Positions 7,608 to 17,085 of a stretch of 64,000 bases of DNA are shown one piece after another. A program made the position numbers and the translations under genes. The stretch's first letter is position 1; every line of letters begins with the position of its first letter. The notes below the pieces were generated by a model, which made no database searches, was not told the origin of the DNA, and was given only the letters and a program-made list of their open reading frames with translations. Origin of the DNA: an uncultured Collinsella sp. (lineage in GTDB: Bacteria; Actinomycetota; Coriobacteriia; Coriobacteriales; Coriobacteriaceae); contig CALAMG010000028.1 in the NCBI GenBank assembly GCA_937925715.1, positions 1 through 64,000 of the forward strand, in the 5' to 3' direction.

Positions 7608-8768
7608 CTAATCTGTCTGATCGTCGATGAGCCAGCAGTCGGTCCCATCAGTGAGCAGCGTCCTGGCTGACCGGGATGCCGCTGCGATGCGTTGGATTTC
7701 GTCTTTTCGATCTTCGGCCTCGGACCTCAGCTTCGACTCTCCGGAGCGTAGGCTCGCGCGCATCTCGACCTTAGCTTCGAGGAGTTGCTCTTTTGCGGCG
7801 GCTCTGGGCGTCTGGGAGACCAGCCTCTTGAGGGCGTTTCCCTGGGCTCCGCGAGGAAGCGCGATGGGCGTCCCTTTCATGCCCCCGATCTTCATCTCCA
7901 TGAGCGCTGCGAGGACCTGCCTCTTTTTCAGGAAGCCCTGAGATTTGTCGAGGATCCGCTGCTCTTCGATGAGGGCGCTGCGGTCGTCCATACTGCCGTC
8001 GTAGTACATGCGCGTCATGGCGAGCGCCGACAGGGCCTGGAGGCACATGCCGAACTGGGCCTCGTAGGATTGGATCTCTTTAAGCAGCGGTTCGAGGTCC
8101 TTCTCGCGCTCGGCGGCGCCCCTGACCCCGTCTTCGACGCCGGCGAGCTGCTCGGTAATCCAATCGATTACCTGGCCGACGTCGTTGTACCTGCCCTCGA
8201 TCTCGTTTCTTGCCGCCTGGCGCGCCTCGGCGGGCTTTTGGAGGTAATCGTCATGAAGGGCTGCGTAGGTTCTGGCGATGTCCAGGGCGTTTTTGACCTT
8301 CGCCCTCTGGTCGCTGGCGATCATGGAGGCGATCGATTCCAGCTTGGCGTCGATGCGCTGGAGGCTGTCGCTGATTTCGGACATGTACGCCTGGCCGACA
8401 ACCATCGCCGCCGCGGCAAGGCCGACGCTGGCGATCTGCGCGGGGCTGACCCCAGCGGCTTTGAGGGAGACGTCGCCGCTCAGGCGACCTTTCGGGTCTC
8501 GGACGAGGGCCCTCACCGCTTCCGGATCCTTCTTCGAGGCGACGAGGTCCTTAAGGCTGTAGCCTTCGGGAACCTCGACTTTGTAGAGCTGCTTTCCCTC
8601 GACGAGGTCTATGACGTCCGAGGCGAGGCCGAGAAAGGCGTCCGTCCGCTCTCCGATGCCGGCGTTGTTCTCTTTGCTCGCATTGGTGTTCGCGATGACC
8701 TTGATGCTGCTGAGGTCGTCGATCGCAACAACTTCGACGCTAATCGGCGCAAGTTCTTTGTCGCTCAT
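7608..8768 (-). CDS. Unrecognised helical protein, second gene of a two-gene module
   Basis: 386 residues. No family recognised. N-terminal ~100 residues are mixed alpha/beta (SVEVVAIDDLSSIKVIAN). An Ala-rich hydrophobic helix at about 107-125 (ASVGLAAAAMVVGQAYMSEI) runs into a coiled-coil region (DSLQRIDAKLESIASMI). Helical stretches then continue to a charged C-terminus that ends in CWLIDDQTD. The pattern of a hydrophobic helix followed by coiled coil is seen in membrane-active accessory or defence proteins, but this is only resemblance. It lies 11 bp after the upstream gene, so the two are one operon. Confidence 0.7.
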   Translation of the reverse strand: MSDKELAPISVEVVAIDDLSSIKVIANTNASKENNAGIGERTDAFLGLASDVIDLVEGKQLYKVEVPEGYSLKDLVASKKDPEAVRALVRDPKGRLSGDVSLKAAGVSPAQIASVGLAAAAMVVGQAYMSEISDSLQRIDAKLESIASMIASDQRAKVKNALDIARTYAALHDDYLQKPAEARQAARNEIEGRYNDVGQVIDWITEQLAGVEDGVRGAAEREKDLEPLLKEIQSYEAQFGMCLQALSALAMTRMYYDGSMDDRSALIEEQRILDKSQGFLKKRQVLAALMEMKIGGMKGTPIALPRGAQGNALKRLVSQTPRAAAKEQLLEAKVEMRASLRSGESKLRSEAEDRKDEIQRIAAASRSARTLLTDGTDCWLIDDQTD

Positions 8769-8779
8769 GCTCTTGGCGC

Positions 8780-9445
8780 CTATCTCGCCTCATCGGAGCG
8801 TGCCAGGACGTCCCATTTGTTGTACGAGTTCTCGGCCTGAAGATCCCTGACGAGGGCCTCATAGCGGCTCTCGAGGTCTTTTTCCTCACACGGAAAGAGC
8901 AGTATCATCATGGGTTTTTTGAACTTGAAGTCGGCGTAGACGTCGACGTTGCCGAAACCACAAAGCTGGGTGTAGATGCTGAAGCCCATGGATTTGCCGC
9001 AACCGACATAGACATCCTCGTAGGCGGAAGGGTCTTTCTCGCGGGTCGACTTCATCGTGGCGATGGCGTAGCAGCCGGCGATTGCCATGTACCCATCGCT
9101 GAGGTCGGCTACGCTGGTGACGCTGTTCTCGAAGTTCTCGAAGAACTCCTTGGCGGAGATTGGCGGAAGCGAACTTGCCACGGCCTTCTTGCGGGCTGCC
9201 TCGAGTGACTTTTGCCGTTCCCTCTTGTCTTTGATTGCCCGACCCTTTGAAAGGAATGAGTCCCTTGCTTCTCCCAGGCTGTCTGCTGCCTGCTTTCCCC
9301 TCTGTTGCCCCCAATCGATTAGAGCGGGCCCGTATTTGTCCAAGGCGGGTTCAAAGAAAGGCAGGACGTCCTTGCCGATGTCGATGGCCTTTTTGACGTC
9401 TTGCAGCTTTATCTTTTCCAATTGCGCACCTCTGTTCATGGACAA
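8780..9445 (-). CDS. Possible degenerate GIY-YIG domain protein
   Basis: 221 residues, starting at 9445. The N-terminal half is helical and basic. From about residue 115 the order of short motifs matches a GIY-YIG fold: AGCYAIATM (GIY position), DVYVGCGKS (YIG position), KPMMILLFPCEE with a central Glu, and SYNKWDV with the terminal Asn. The usual Arg after YIG is not obvious, so catalysis is doubtful. First gene of the module with the 386-residue helical protein. A role in defence or element competition is possible from context, not shown. Confidence 0.55.
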   Translation of the reverse strand: MSMNRGAQLEKIKLQDVKKAIDIGKDVLPFFEPALDKYGPALIDWGQQRGKQAADSLGEARDSFLSKGRAIKDKRERQKSLEAARKKAVASSLPPISAKEFFENFENSVTSVADLSDGYMAIAGCYAIATMKSTREKDPSAYEDVYVGCGKSMGFSIYTQLCGFGNVDVYADFKFKKPMMILLFPCEEKDLESRYEALVRDLQAENSYNKWDVLARSDEAR

Positions 9446-9801
9446 CCGTGAGCTCGTAGAGCAGCTTCCGGTGGTGTCTATTTCATCAAGTGCGTTAATT
9501 ATCTCACCATATGCAATACCCCTTGCCGAGATATGGCGGTAAGGGGTCGAAGGGTCCTATTCGATTGCGGTTTCGAATTGCCGCTTCTAGTCCCGGTCGT
9601 CGTCGCCTGCTGCGCAGCCGGCGACGACGACCGGGACTGAGCACGGCGCAAACAACAAGCAACAACCAAATACAACGTTCAATCCCCTCGCAACGCGGCG
9701 ACATCCATGCTTGTTGGCGCCTATGAGACGCCAACACCCTCTGTCCGGTATGTGCCCATCGCATGCAGTGGGATAATTGCAAAATGAAGAGTATCCCACG
9801 T
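9446..9801. other. Gene-free segment with stacked hairpins
   Basis: About 350 bases between divergent genes. It holds an 11-bp inverted repeat (9518-9528 / 9537-9547, ACCCCTTGCCG type), a short GCGG/CCGC pair near 9566-9583, then the 50-bp palindrome at 9589-9638. No open frame here is convincing. Such stacking is seen in single-strand origins or recombination sites. Confidence 0.5.
9589..9638. repeat. 50-bp long palindrome
   Basis: Perfect 19-bp arms AGTCCCGGTCGTCGTCGCC and its complement around a 12-base centre that itself contains the palindrome GCTGCGCAGC. No T-run follows in either direction, so it is not a typical terminator. Confidence 0.8.
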
Positions 9802-9835
9802 GAGAGTTGCATTCCCTATATGGAATGCAACTCTC
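9802..9835. promoter_or_regulatory. Perfect 14-bp palindrome before the HEPN-like gene
   Basis: GAGAGTTGCATTCC and its exact complement flank CTATAT, ending 5 bp before the ribosome site. The centre resembles a -10 element. Likely operator, or a leader hairpin in the mRNA. Confidence 0.65.
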
Positions 9836-9852
9836 TAAACCAGGAGGATAAG

Positions 9853-10434
9853 ATGGACGACGGAAGCCTGGAGCAGATTAGGTCAAAGACAAAGGCGACC
9901 ATTCAAAGTTGGAGCGAAACCTGCGGACTAGCCCCGGAGGGCGTTACCGACAAGTTTGATGCCGCCATGCTCAACTGGATGAACGATCTGACGGATTCAC
10001 TGGATATCTGGATAGCCAAAAGCCTTGATATGACGGACGGCGAGCTGATTCTTGCCTGGACCAATCTGGGCGCCTTGGTTGAATGCTGGCTACGCTTTTT
10101 CTACTGCGCCTACTACGAGGACTACATGAAGAGCCCGAAGCTTGGAAAGAAAGGCAAACCGCTTGAGCCCGACGACAAGGCGATGACCTTCGATTACCTA
10201 ATCCAATACAGCAAGGGGATACTCTGGGACAGCCTCCAGGATCCGCTATATCTTTGGGTGTATCAAATCCAACACTACCGAAACGCGATCCATGCATTCA
10301 GCTATAGGGAGATTGGACATCCAAGCGATTTTATCTTGAACATCGGGCAATACTCGCTCTTCGTAGACGAAGTTATCGACAGATTGCCGCCCATTGAAGA
10401 TTACAGGCAGGATTTGCTGTCCGACTGCTATTAG
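9853..10434 (+). CDS. HEPN-like hypothetical protein
   Basis: 193 residues from ATG at 9853 with ribosome site AGGAGGA 6 bp upstream; an in-frame extension to 9763 would run through the palindrome and is rejected. Mostly helical. Near residue 146 the segment QHYRNAIHAF carries an Arg-Asn-x-x-His arrangement like the RNase motif of HEPN domains, preceded by long helices with many Trp/Tyr. HEPN proteins often serve as toxins or defence RNases; here the spacing (Arg-x3-His) is one short of the common form. It stands alone behind a perfect palindrome and has base composition lower in GC than the mobilization genes. Confidence 0.55.
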   Translation: MDDGSLEQIRSKTKATIQSWSETCGLAPEGVTDKFDAAMLNWMNDLTDSLDIWIAKSLDMTDGELILAWTNLGALVECWLRFFYCAYYEDYMKSPKLGKKGKPLEPDDKAMTFDYLIQYSKGILWDSLQDPLYLWVYQIQHYRNAIHAFSYREIGHPSDFILNIGQYSLFVDEVIDRLPPIEDYRQDLLSDCY

Positions 10435-11262
10435 CCAATTTGGCGAAATGGCTCTATTTGGCATTCCCGTATTCTGCACTGCGAGGAATTGGCGCGAGGC
10501 TGTTTATGCCCTCACGCACTAGGCGTTAAGTCGCTTTTCGTTAGAGCGGCCGGGTCGGACGTCTCCGATCACGTCGATTTGATCGATTCTGAGTTCGGGA
10601 ACATTTGCGATGAGGTTGAGGAATGCGGGCTCGTCGAGGTCGGTAAGATTGCTCGCGGCTTGTGCCATCTGAGCACTTCCGCCTACTGCGTCGCCCGAGA
10701 AGCCCGCCTTGAGGAGCGCAGGGCAGTCCATTATTTGTACTCGCGTGAACTTGCCACAGGTCCGCGGTTGCAGCCAGTGACGTACAAGCATGATAAAGCC
10801 CTTTAAGGCAGCACTTAAGGTCGAAACAAAGCCACCTGCTACGATTCACTTCGCAAAACAAGTGCCAAAGGGTGAAATCAGCCGTTTTGGCATCCATTTC
10901 ATGTGGCTCCGAGCCTCAAAACAAATCCATTTTGTCTCCGGGACAAAAATGAAACTGTGGGCACGCGGTTTCGAAATAGTTCGCATATTTGTTCCAAGTT
11001 TTGTCCCAAACGCCCACGTGAAGATATGCAGCGGGATTCGGTGACAAAATGGCCAAGCCCAACCACCCAACTGGAGTTGACTGGAATGGCATGGTGGTAA
11101 AGGGCATGGTGGTAAACGAGCGTGAAAGAGTGAGAATAGAACAGGCGTTCGATTCTATGGTACAATGCCTGCTAGCAGGCACGGTTTCTTCCGAAGCCGC
11201 GCCCATTGCTATATTTGGTCGGATATCAACGGAAACCCAAGCTCAGGGAGGTTTTTTTTGCG
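10435..11262. other. 830-bp lower-GC segment, no supported gene
   Basis: Several medium frames exist on both strands, none with a ribosome site plus a protein-like composition. One minus-strand stretch (about 10519-10700) reads plausibly as decayed coding sequence (PAFLNLIANVPELRIDQIDV). Short inverted repeats of the GTCTCCGGGAC type and a repeated GGCATGGTGGTAAA (near 11087 and 11104) are present. Probably a boundary or scar region. The ribosome site CAGGGAGG of the next gene is at its end. Confidence 0.4.
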
Positions 11263-11898
11263 ATGGCATACGATTTCAAGAAGGAGTTCAGGGAGCTCTA
11301 CAGGCCGTCCGGCAAGCCGAGCGTCGTAACCGTTCCGCCTATGAGCTACGTCGCCGTGCGGGGCAAGGGCAATCCCAATACCGAAGGCGGCGAGTACCAG
11401 AACGCGTTGCCGCTGCTCTACGGCGTCGCTTATACCATCAAGATGTCGAAGAAGGGCCCGCGAGAGATCGAAGGCTATTTCGACTTCGTCGTGCCTCCGC
11501 TCGAGGGCTTCTGGTGGCAAGACCGCACCGATGGCGAGATTGATTATGCGCGGAAGGATGACTTCAACTTCATCTCGTGCATCCGTCTGCCCGATTTCGT
11601 CACTCGCGAGGACTTCGACTGGGCAGTTTCGGAAGCTGCCGCCAAGAAGAAGCTGGACTTCTCGGCGGTCGAGCTGCTGAGGGTCGACGAGGGCCTTTGC
11701 GTTCAGTGCATGCATGCCGGGCCTTACGACGACGAGCCGGCGACCATAGACGCCATGCGCACATTCGCGGCGGAACGGGGCTACGCCCCCGACTTCTCCG
11801 AAGCCCGTCTGCATCACGAGATTTACCTCTCCGACCCGCGCAAGTGCGCGCCGGAGAAGCTCAAGACCGTGATCCGTCATCCCATAAAGTTGATTTAG
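11263..11898 (+). CDS. GyrI-like small-molecule-binding domain protein
   Basis: 211 residues; start set by GGGAGG upstream of a T-run. The protein has the SHS2-type layout of GyrI-like (PF06445) proteins: VPPMSYVAVRGKGNPNTEGG near residue 24-43, a central YTIKMSKKGPREIEGYFDF, a Trp-rich LEGFWWQD, and a C-terminal half ending HEIYLSDPRKCAPEKLKTV. Stand-alone members bind or hydrolyse hydrophobic or cationic small molecules. No HTH is attached here. Monocistronic as far as can be seen. Confidence 0.8.
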   Translation: MAYDFKKEFRELYRPSGKPSVVTVPPMSYVAVRGKGNPNTEGGEYQNALPLLYGVAYTIKMSKKGPREIEGYFDFVVPPLEGFWWQDRTDGEIDYARKDDFNFISCIRLPDFVTREDFDWAVSEAAAKKKLDFSAVELLRVDEGLCVQCMHAGPYDDEPATIDAMRTFAAERGYAPDFSEARLHHEIYLSDPRKCAPEKLKTVIRHPIKLI

Positions 11899-11931
11899 CG
11901 AAGCGAGTGACGCCGATGGCTTCGGCTTTTT

Positions 11932-12195
11932 GTGGGGCTCAACGTGGCGTGGTCGGCAACGGGACGCGCCATGCGACCGGTGGCGGAGGCCGAGGCGCGG
12001 GAGCGCGCGTTCGTTTGCACCGCCTCGCACGACCTCGTCACCCCGCTCATGGCGGTGACCGCGAACTGCGACGTGCTTGAAGCGGAGGCATCCGATCAGG
12101 CCGGCCTTGCGTCCTGGGTCGCCATCATCCGTGCAGCGGCGGACGAGATGGCGACTCGCATCGCTGACATGCTCATGCACATGGGCGGCGACTAG
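11932..12195 (+). pseudogene. Histidine-kinase dimerisation-domain remnant
   Basis: An 87-residue frame containing an H-box, FVCTASHDLVTPLMAVTAN, and the second dimerisation helix, but no sensor and no HATPase domain. It lacks a convincing ribosome site. It is best read as a scar of a sensor kinase gene; it lies tail-to-tail with the intact lanK-like kinase on the other strand and is not part of it. Confidence 0.65.
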
Positions 12196-12282
12196 ACAGG
12201 GCGATCCCTGCAACGGGCATTATTATCCGGGAAGCGTTTGATTGCGAGGCACGCCGGTGTGAGGGCCTGAGTCGTCAGGCCC

Positions 12283-13710
12283 TCACAGGGGGACCGCGAT
12301 GGTGGCCACCGCGCCGCCCGAGGGGCTGTTGGCGAGCGAGACGGAGCCCCCGTGGGCGCTCGCGGCCTCGGAGGCGGCGTGGAGGCCGAGCCCGTAGTGG
12401 CGGCCTTCGTCGCGCGAGGAGCGGGAGGAATCGTCTGTGAAGAGGCGCTCACAGCCGCGTTCGAGGGCGGCGGGAGAGAAGCCCGGTCCGTCGTCGGCCA
12501 CCTCGATGACGAGGTGGCCGCCCTCGACGTCGCAGGAGACCGCCACGCGCGAGCGCGCGTGCTCGGCGGCGTTGGCCACGAGGTTCGCGGCGGCTCGCGC
12601 CAGGGCGGTTCGGTCGAGCGGGGCCTCGGGCGCGCCCGCGACAGCAGGGCCCGTGGCCGCGTCGAGCGTCACGCCTCGCGCCCGGGTGATCTGGGCGGCC
12701 TCGGCGAGGACCTGCTCGCAGAGCTCGGCCGGCCGCATGGGGGCCCTCTCAGCCCCGCCGGACCCGCGCGAGGCCTCGATGAGCAGGCGCACGTAGCCGT
12801 CGAGCCTTTCGACACTGCCGGCTATGTCGCGCGCGGCGGCCGCGAGGTCGGCGTCTTTCTCGTCTTCCAGCTCCTCCGCCACGAAGTCGGCGTTGGCGCG
12901 CAGCACGGTGAGCGGCGTCTTGAGGTCGTGGGCGAGCGACGCCACCTGCTCGCGCTGCCCCCGCTCCGCGGCCCAGCGGGCCTCGAGCGACTCGGCGAGG
13001 GAGGTCCGCATGGCGTCCATCGCGGCGAGGACGTCGTTCACCTCGCGCACGTTGGTGCTGCCGACCGCGAAGTCGAGATCCCCCGCGCCGACGCGCCCCG
13101 CCGCCTCCGCGAGCGGCGCCATCTTGCGCGAGATCACGCGGCTCGCGCGGCGCGCCACGAGCGCGAGCGCGAGCGCGCTGCCCGCAGCGGCGCCGACGAG
13201 CATGAGGCTCTGCGGGTTGGGAAGCAGGCCGGCGAGGTCGCGCGAGACCCACTGCGGCAGGTACTCGCTGACGAGTGCGCAGGCCCCGCCGCCCTTGAGC
13301 GGGAACGCGGCGTAGGTGAGGCCCGAGCCCCCGCCCTCAATCTCCGCTGTGCCCGGATCCGCGGCGAGTGCCGCACGGGCCATTTCCGTCGCGTCCTCGA
13401 GCCGCGTGCCCTCGAGGTCTGTCATCAGCACGTATCCGTCCTCGTTCAGGATGAGGTAGCGGTACGCCGTCGGTACGTCCTGCTGCCCGCAGACGCCGTC
13501 GCGTGCCAGGCCCTCCGCGACCTCGCGCGTATTGGCCGGCCCCCAGCTTGCCTCGTAGACGAAGCCCGCGTTGATCGCCGCGGAGAGCGCCATGAACGAG
13601 GCGAGCCACGCCGTGGCGACCGCCGCGAACGCGTAGGCGAAGTAGCGCGCGATGACGAAGGAGAGCGGCATGCCCCCGCGACCTCGCGCCCCGGTCCTCA
13701 GAGCTGCCAC
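12283..13710 (-). CDS. Sensor histidine kinase of the lantibiotic-immunity locus
   Basis: 475 residues. A membrane helix near residues 20-48, an extracytoplasmic region of ~120 residues, and a second helix near 165-185 are followed by a HAMP-like linker. The H-box ASLAHDLKTPLTVLRAN is near residue 257, the N-box NLVANAAEH and the G-boxes VADDGPGF and YGLGLHAA complete the catalytic domain. The start overlaps the response-regulator end by 13 bp, so they are co-transcribed. Its partner genes suggest it senses a lantibiotic or envelope stress and induces the ABC pump, as LanK/LanR-type pairs do. Confidence 0.85.
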   Translation of the reverse strand: MAALRTGARGRGGMPLSFVIARYFAYAFAAVATAWLASFMALSAAINAGFVYEASWGPANTREVAEGLARDGVCGQQDVPTAYRYLILNEDGYVLMTDLEGTRLEDATEMARAALAADPGTAEIEGGGSGLTYAAFPLKGGGACALVSEYLPQWVSRDLAGLLPNPQSLMLVGAAAGSALALALVARRASRVISRKMAPLAEAAGRVGAGDLDFAVGSTNVREVNDVLAAMDAMRTSLAESLEARWAAERGQREQVASLAHDLKTPLTVLRANADFVAEELEDEKDADLAAAARDIAGSVERLDGYVRLLIEASRGSGGAERAPMRPAELCEQVLAEAAQITRARGVTLDAATGPAVAGAPEAPLDRTALARAAANLVANAAEHARSRVAVSCDVEGGHLVIEVADDGPGFSPAALERGCERLFTDDSSRSSRDEGRHYGLGLHAASEAASAHGGSVSLANSPSGGAVATIAVPL

Positions 13711-14360
13711 TTGTACCCCATCCCCCAGACGGTCGCGATCGGGTCGGCGCCGGCCTCGGAGAGTTTCCTCCGGGCGCGGCTGACCTGCATGGATATGGCC
13801 GCGTCGTCGGCGTCGCTCTCCCAGCCGAGCACCGCCTCGCGTATCTGTGCGCGGCTCATGACCTGCCCGGGGTGGCGGGCGAGGTACTCGCAGATGGCGT
13901 ACTCGGTGGGCGTGAGCGGCACGGCCTCGCCGCCCACGGCGAGGCCGCGCGCCCCGAGGTCGATCCGCACCTCCCCGAAGGAGAGGGCGTGCGAGCGCGG
14001 CCGGCGCTCACGGCGTAGATGGGCCGCGACCTTGGCGCGCAGCTCCGCGGCCCCGAAGGGCTTGCGGACGTAGTCGTCGGCGCCCAGGCCGTAGCCGGCC
14101 ACGGCGTCCTCCTCGGCCACGCGCGCGGTCAGGAAGATGATGGGCCCGTCGAAGTCCGGGCGGATCTGCCGCACGAGCTCGAAGCCGTCGAGCCCCGGCA
14201 TCATGACGTCGCAGAGCACGAGGTCGAAGCGCGAAAGGTCCATCCCCGGGACCGCCGTCGGGTCCGCCGCCTTGACGACCTCATGGCCGTCGCGGCCGAG
14301 GACGCGCGCGAGCGCGTCGAGGATCGCCCGCTCATCATCCACTGCCAGTATCCTCGCCAT
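13698..14360 (-). CDS. OmpR-family response regulator (LanR-like)
   Basis: 220 residues from ATG at 14360, with GGAGGT a few bases upstream. Receiver domain: acidic pair VDDE (residues 7-10), phospho-acceptor Asp51 in LVLCDVMMPG, Lys in DDYVRKPFG. C-terminal winged helix of the OmpR type with LTPTEYAICEYLARHPG and the terminal GMGYKW. It sits between the ABC-transporter genes and the kinase and would regulate the transporter operon. Confidence 0.88.
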   Translation of the reverse strand: MARILAVDDERAILDALARVLGRDGHEVVKAADPTAVPGMDLSRFDLVLCDVMMPGLDGFELVRQIRPDFDGPIIFLTARVAEEDAVAGYGLGADDYVRKPFGAAELRAKVAAHLRRERRPRSHALSFGEVRIDLGARGLAVGGEAVPLTPTEYAICEYLARHPGQVMSRAQIREAVLGWESDADDAAISMQVSRARRKLSEAGADPIATVWGMGYKWQL

Positions 14361-14404
14361 ATTCGACCTCCTGAAACTCCCGTTGCATTGTACTTGCGCC
14401 GCGC

Positions 14405-14593
14405 TCAGCGGTCTAGAGCCCCGCGCGCAGCCGCGGGCGCGGCCGCCCACATGGTGATCTCAGGGTTGGGAAGCACGCGGTCGGCGATCGAGCGCAGCGC
14501 CGACCCCCAGCCGGCGTCGAGCAGGGCATTCCCGCCCAGGACGAGCGCTGCGGAGAGGAGGGCGAGCACGGCGGCGAGCGGCTTTCTACTCAT
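14405..14593 (-). CDS. Small exported or membrane protein of the immunity operon
   Basis: 62 residues. It starts 8 bp inside the end of the permease gene and has an N-terminal hydrophobic stretch after MSRK (LAAVLALLSAALVLGG), so it is a signal peptide or single membrane helix. The rest is short and Ala-rich. Its place after the two permeases suggests an accessory immunity peptide; no family recognised. Confidence 0.6.
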   Translation of the reverse strand: MSRKPLAAVLALLSAALVLGGNALLDAGWGSALRSIADRVLPNPEITMWAAAPAAARGALDR

Positions 14594-15401
14594 CTGCCCT
14601 CCCGTCCTCGAAGCGGCAGAACCAGGCCAGAAGGACGGCGGCGGCTGCCAGGGCGAGCACGAGGCCAGCGAGCGCAGTCGTGAGGAGAGGGGCCGCCGCG
14701 CGTGCGGCGTCGATGAAGGCCTCCACCCCGAGCGACCCCAGGCGCGCGGGCCAGGCGAGCGGCACCCAGCTCAGGGGCGTCGCCAGGGCACCGGTGAGCT
14801 CGCCGGTCATGAGGCCGTGCGCAAGTCCGCCCACTGAGAAGAACGCGAGGAGCACCCCCGCCGCGCCGGCGCCGATGGCGGCGTTGCGGCCGAGGCGCAG
14901 GGCCACGCCGAGCCCCAGCGCGTAGAGGGGCAGGCTGCCCAGCACGATGCCCGCCCAGGCGGCCGCAAGCGGAGCGGGCCTGAGCGGCAGGCGCCCGGCG
15001 ACGGCGAGCGCGGCCCCGAACACGCCGAGCGCCACGGCCAGCGCGCCCGCGCCGAGCGCCGCAAGGGCGAGCAGCTTCGCCGCGACGGCGCGCCCGCGCG
15101 AGGGGACCGCCGTGAGGTTGGCGAGGTGTCCGGCAGCGCGTTCCTCGTCCACGGCGAACCCGCAGACGATGGCGGACATGAGCGGCATGAGGGCGCCGAG
15201 GAACTGGGCGTAGGCGTCCGCGCCCAGCGCCGGGTCCCATCGGGTTACGGAGAAGTACTCGCCGCAGGCAAGACCGGCTGCCAGGCCGCAGACGAGGTGC
15301 ACCGCCGTGAGCGGGGAGCGCGCCAGGCGCAGGGCCTCGGAGAGCAGGGCCCGCGAGAGAGTCATGCGTGGCGTCGGGTCGGAGAGTCGTGTCACGGCCA
15401 T
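14586..15401 (-). CDS. Lantibiotic-immunity ABC permease, MutG/LanG-like
   Basis: 271 residues, starting in a TGATG overlap with the upstream permease and preceded by GGAGAGG. Six hydrophobic segments; the first third has HLVCGLAAGLACGEYF and DEERAAGHLANLTAVPSRG, a pattern of LanG/MutG immunity permeases (ABC-2 type). It forms the membrane part of the pump with the LanE-like permease and the LanF-like ATPase. Confidence 0.75.
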   Translation of the reverse strand: MAVTRLSDPTPRMTLSRALLSEALRLARSPLTAVHLVCGLAAGLACGEYFSVTRWDPALGADAYAQFLGALMPLMSAIVCGFAVDEERAAGHLANLTAVPSRGRAVAAKLLALAALGAGALAVALGVFGAALAVAGRLPLRPAPLAAAWAGIVLGSLPLYALGLGVALRLGRNAAIGAGAAGVLLAFFSVGGLAHGLMTGELTGALATPLSWVPLAWPARLGSLGVEAFIDAARAAAPLLTTALAGLVLALAAAAVLLAWFCRFEDGRADE

Positions 15402-16167
15402 CACCTCTCCTCGGAGCGCGCGAACCAGGCCGCGCCCGCCGCCGTGAGCGCGGCGAACGCGAGCGCGCAGACCGCAAGGCCCGCCAGTGTGAGCATGCCG
15501 TCCGCCGCGAGCGCCCCGCCGAGCGCCATGTCCGCCGCGAGTGGCTCGCCGCTCGGCAGCACGGGGATGAAGCTCGTAGGGATGACCATGCTCGCCGACG
15601 GCGGAAAGAGCTGCGGCAGCGGCATCAGCGACCAGGCGAACCCACCCACGAGCTGGGTGGCGAGCTGGCAGAAGATGCCCGCGAGCATGCCGAGCCGCGC
15701 CGTGAGGAAGAGCCCTGCGGGGATCATCCACGCCGCGGTCACCGTGTTGACGAGCGCGCAGAGGAGCATCGTGAGCGTGCCCGCGACCGTGAGGCCCTGC
15801 GAGGAGAACGCCGATCCCGCGAGGTAGATGCCGAAGACCACGAGGTTCGAGAGCGCGCAGAGCGCGAGGCACCAGAGCGCCTTGGCCCACCAGGCGCGCC
15901 TAAGCGGGAAGCCCAGGCCCAGAAGCCCCCGCATCCGCGTGCGCGCGTCCGCCCGCGCGACGCACGCCACCACGAGCGAGAGAGACACGGGCAGGAAGAG
16001 CGCGTACCAGTAGTTCCACGCGCTGAAGATCTGCACGCCCCGGTAGGGCATCGCGCCGAGCAGCGGCATCGGCAGCGCCATGAGCACGGCCAGGCGAACC
16101 GGTGCTGCGTGGCGCGACTTCAGGGCCTCGGCGCGCAGGCACGCGAGCAGGCCGCCTTTCTCGCCCG

Positions 16168-16171
<4 letters not shown>
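15401..16171 (-). CDS. Lantibiotic-immunity ABC permease, MutE/EpiE-like
   Basis: 256 residues. N-terminal ACLRAEALKSRHAAPVRLAV, then about six membrane helices, with FSAWNYWYALFLPVSLSLV and PSASMVIPTSFIPVLPSGEP typical of the MutE/EpiE permease family. The start overlaps the ATPase stop by 4 bp. Together with the next permease it would expel lantibiotics from the membrane. Confidence 0.78.
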
Positions 16172-16896
<725 letters not shown>

Positions 16897-17085
16897 GGGT
16901 TCGTCCTTTCTCTTCCGGGCGCGCGGGCCGAGTCGCCGTGCCCGCGCGCCTTACCTTTCGGGTTCACCATCCATGGTGGGGCGCGTTTCTAACGAAGCCG
17001 TAACGGCCGTTGGGATCTTTTGGCGCCAGCCCTTCTCGACCCGTACGCCACTCATGGTGTGTTTATCGCGATAACAAGGACGGAG

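Noticed and set aside
7785..8840. 351-codon + strand frame opposite the 386-residue protein
   Set aside because: No ribosome site, composition of a shadow, and the minus-strand pair has good spacing and shared terminator.
9589..9638. Long palindrome as an ordinary terminator
   Set aside because: No T-run on either side and no gene ends close to it.
9763..9852. Longer start for the HEPN-like gene
   Set aside because: It would translate through the perfect palindrome; the ATG at 9853 has a strong ribosome site.
10489..10806. 105-codon + strand frame in the gene-free stretch
   Set aside because: No ribosome site and no recognisable protein character; the opposite strand reads equally well, suggesting decay.
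12352..14073. Long + strand open frame opposite the lanK-like kinase
   Set aside because: Arg/Gly/Ala-rich shadow typical of high-GC antisense; the minus-strand kinase has full motifs.
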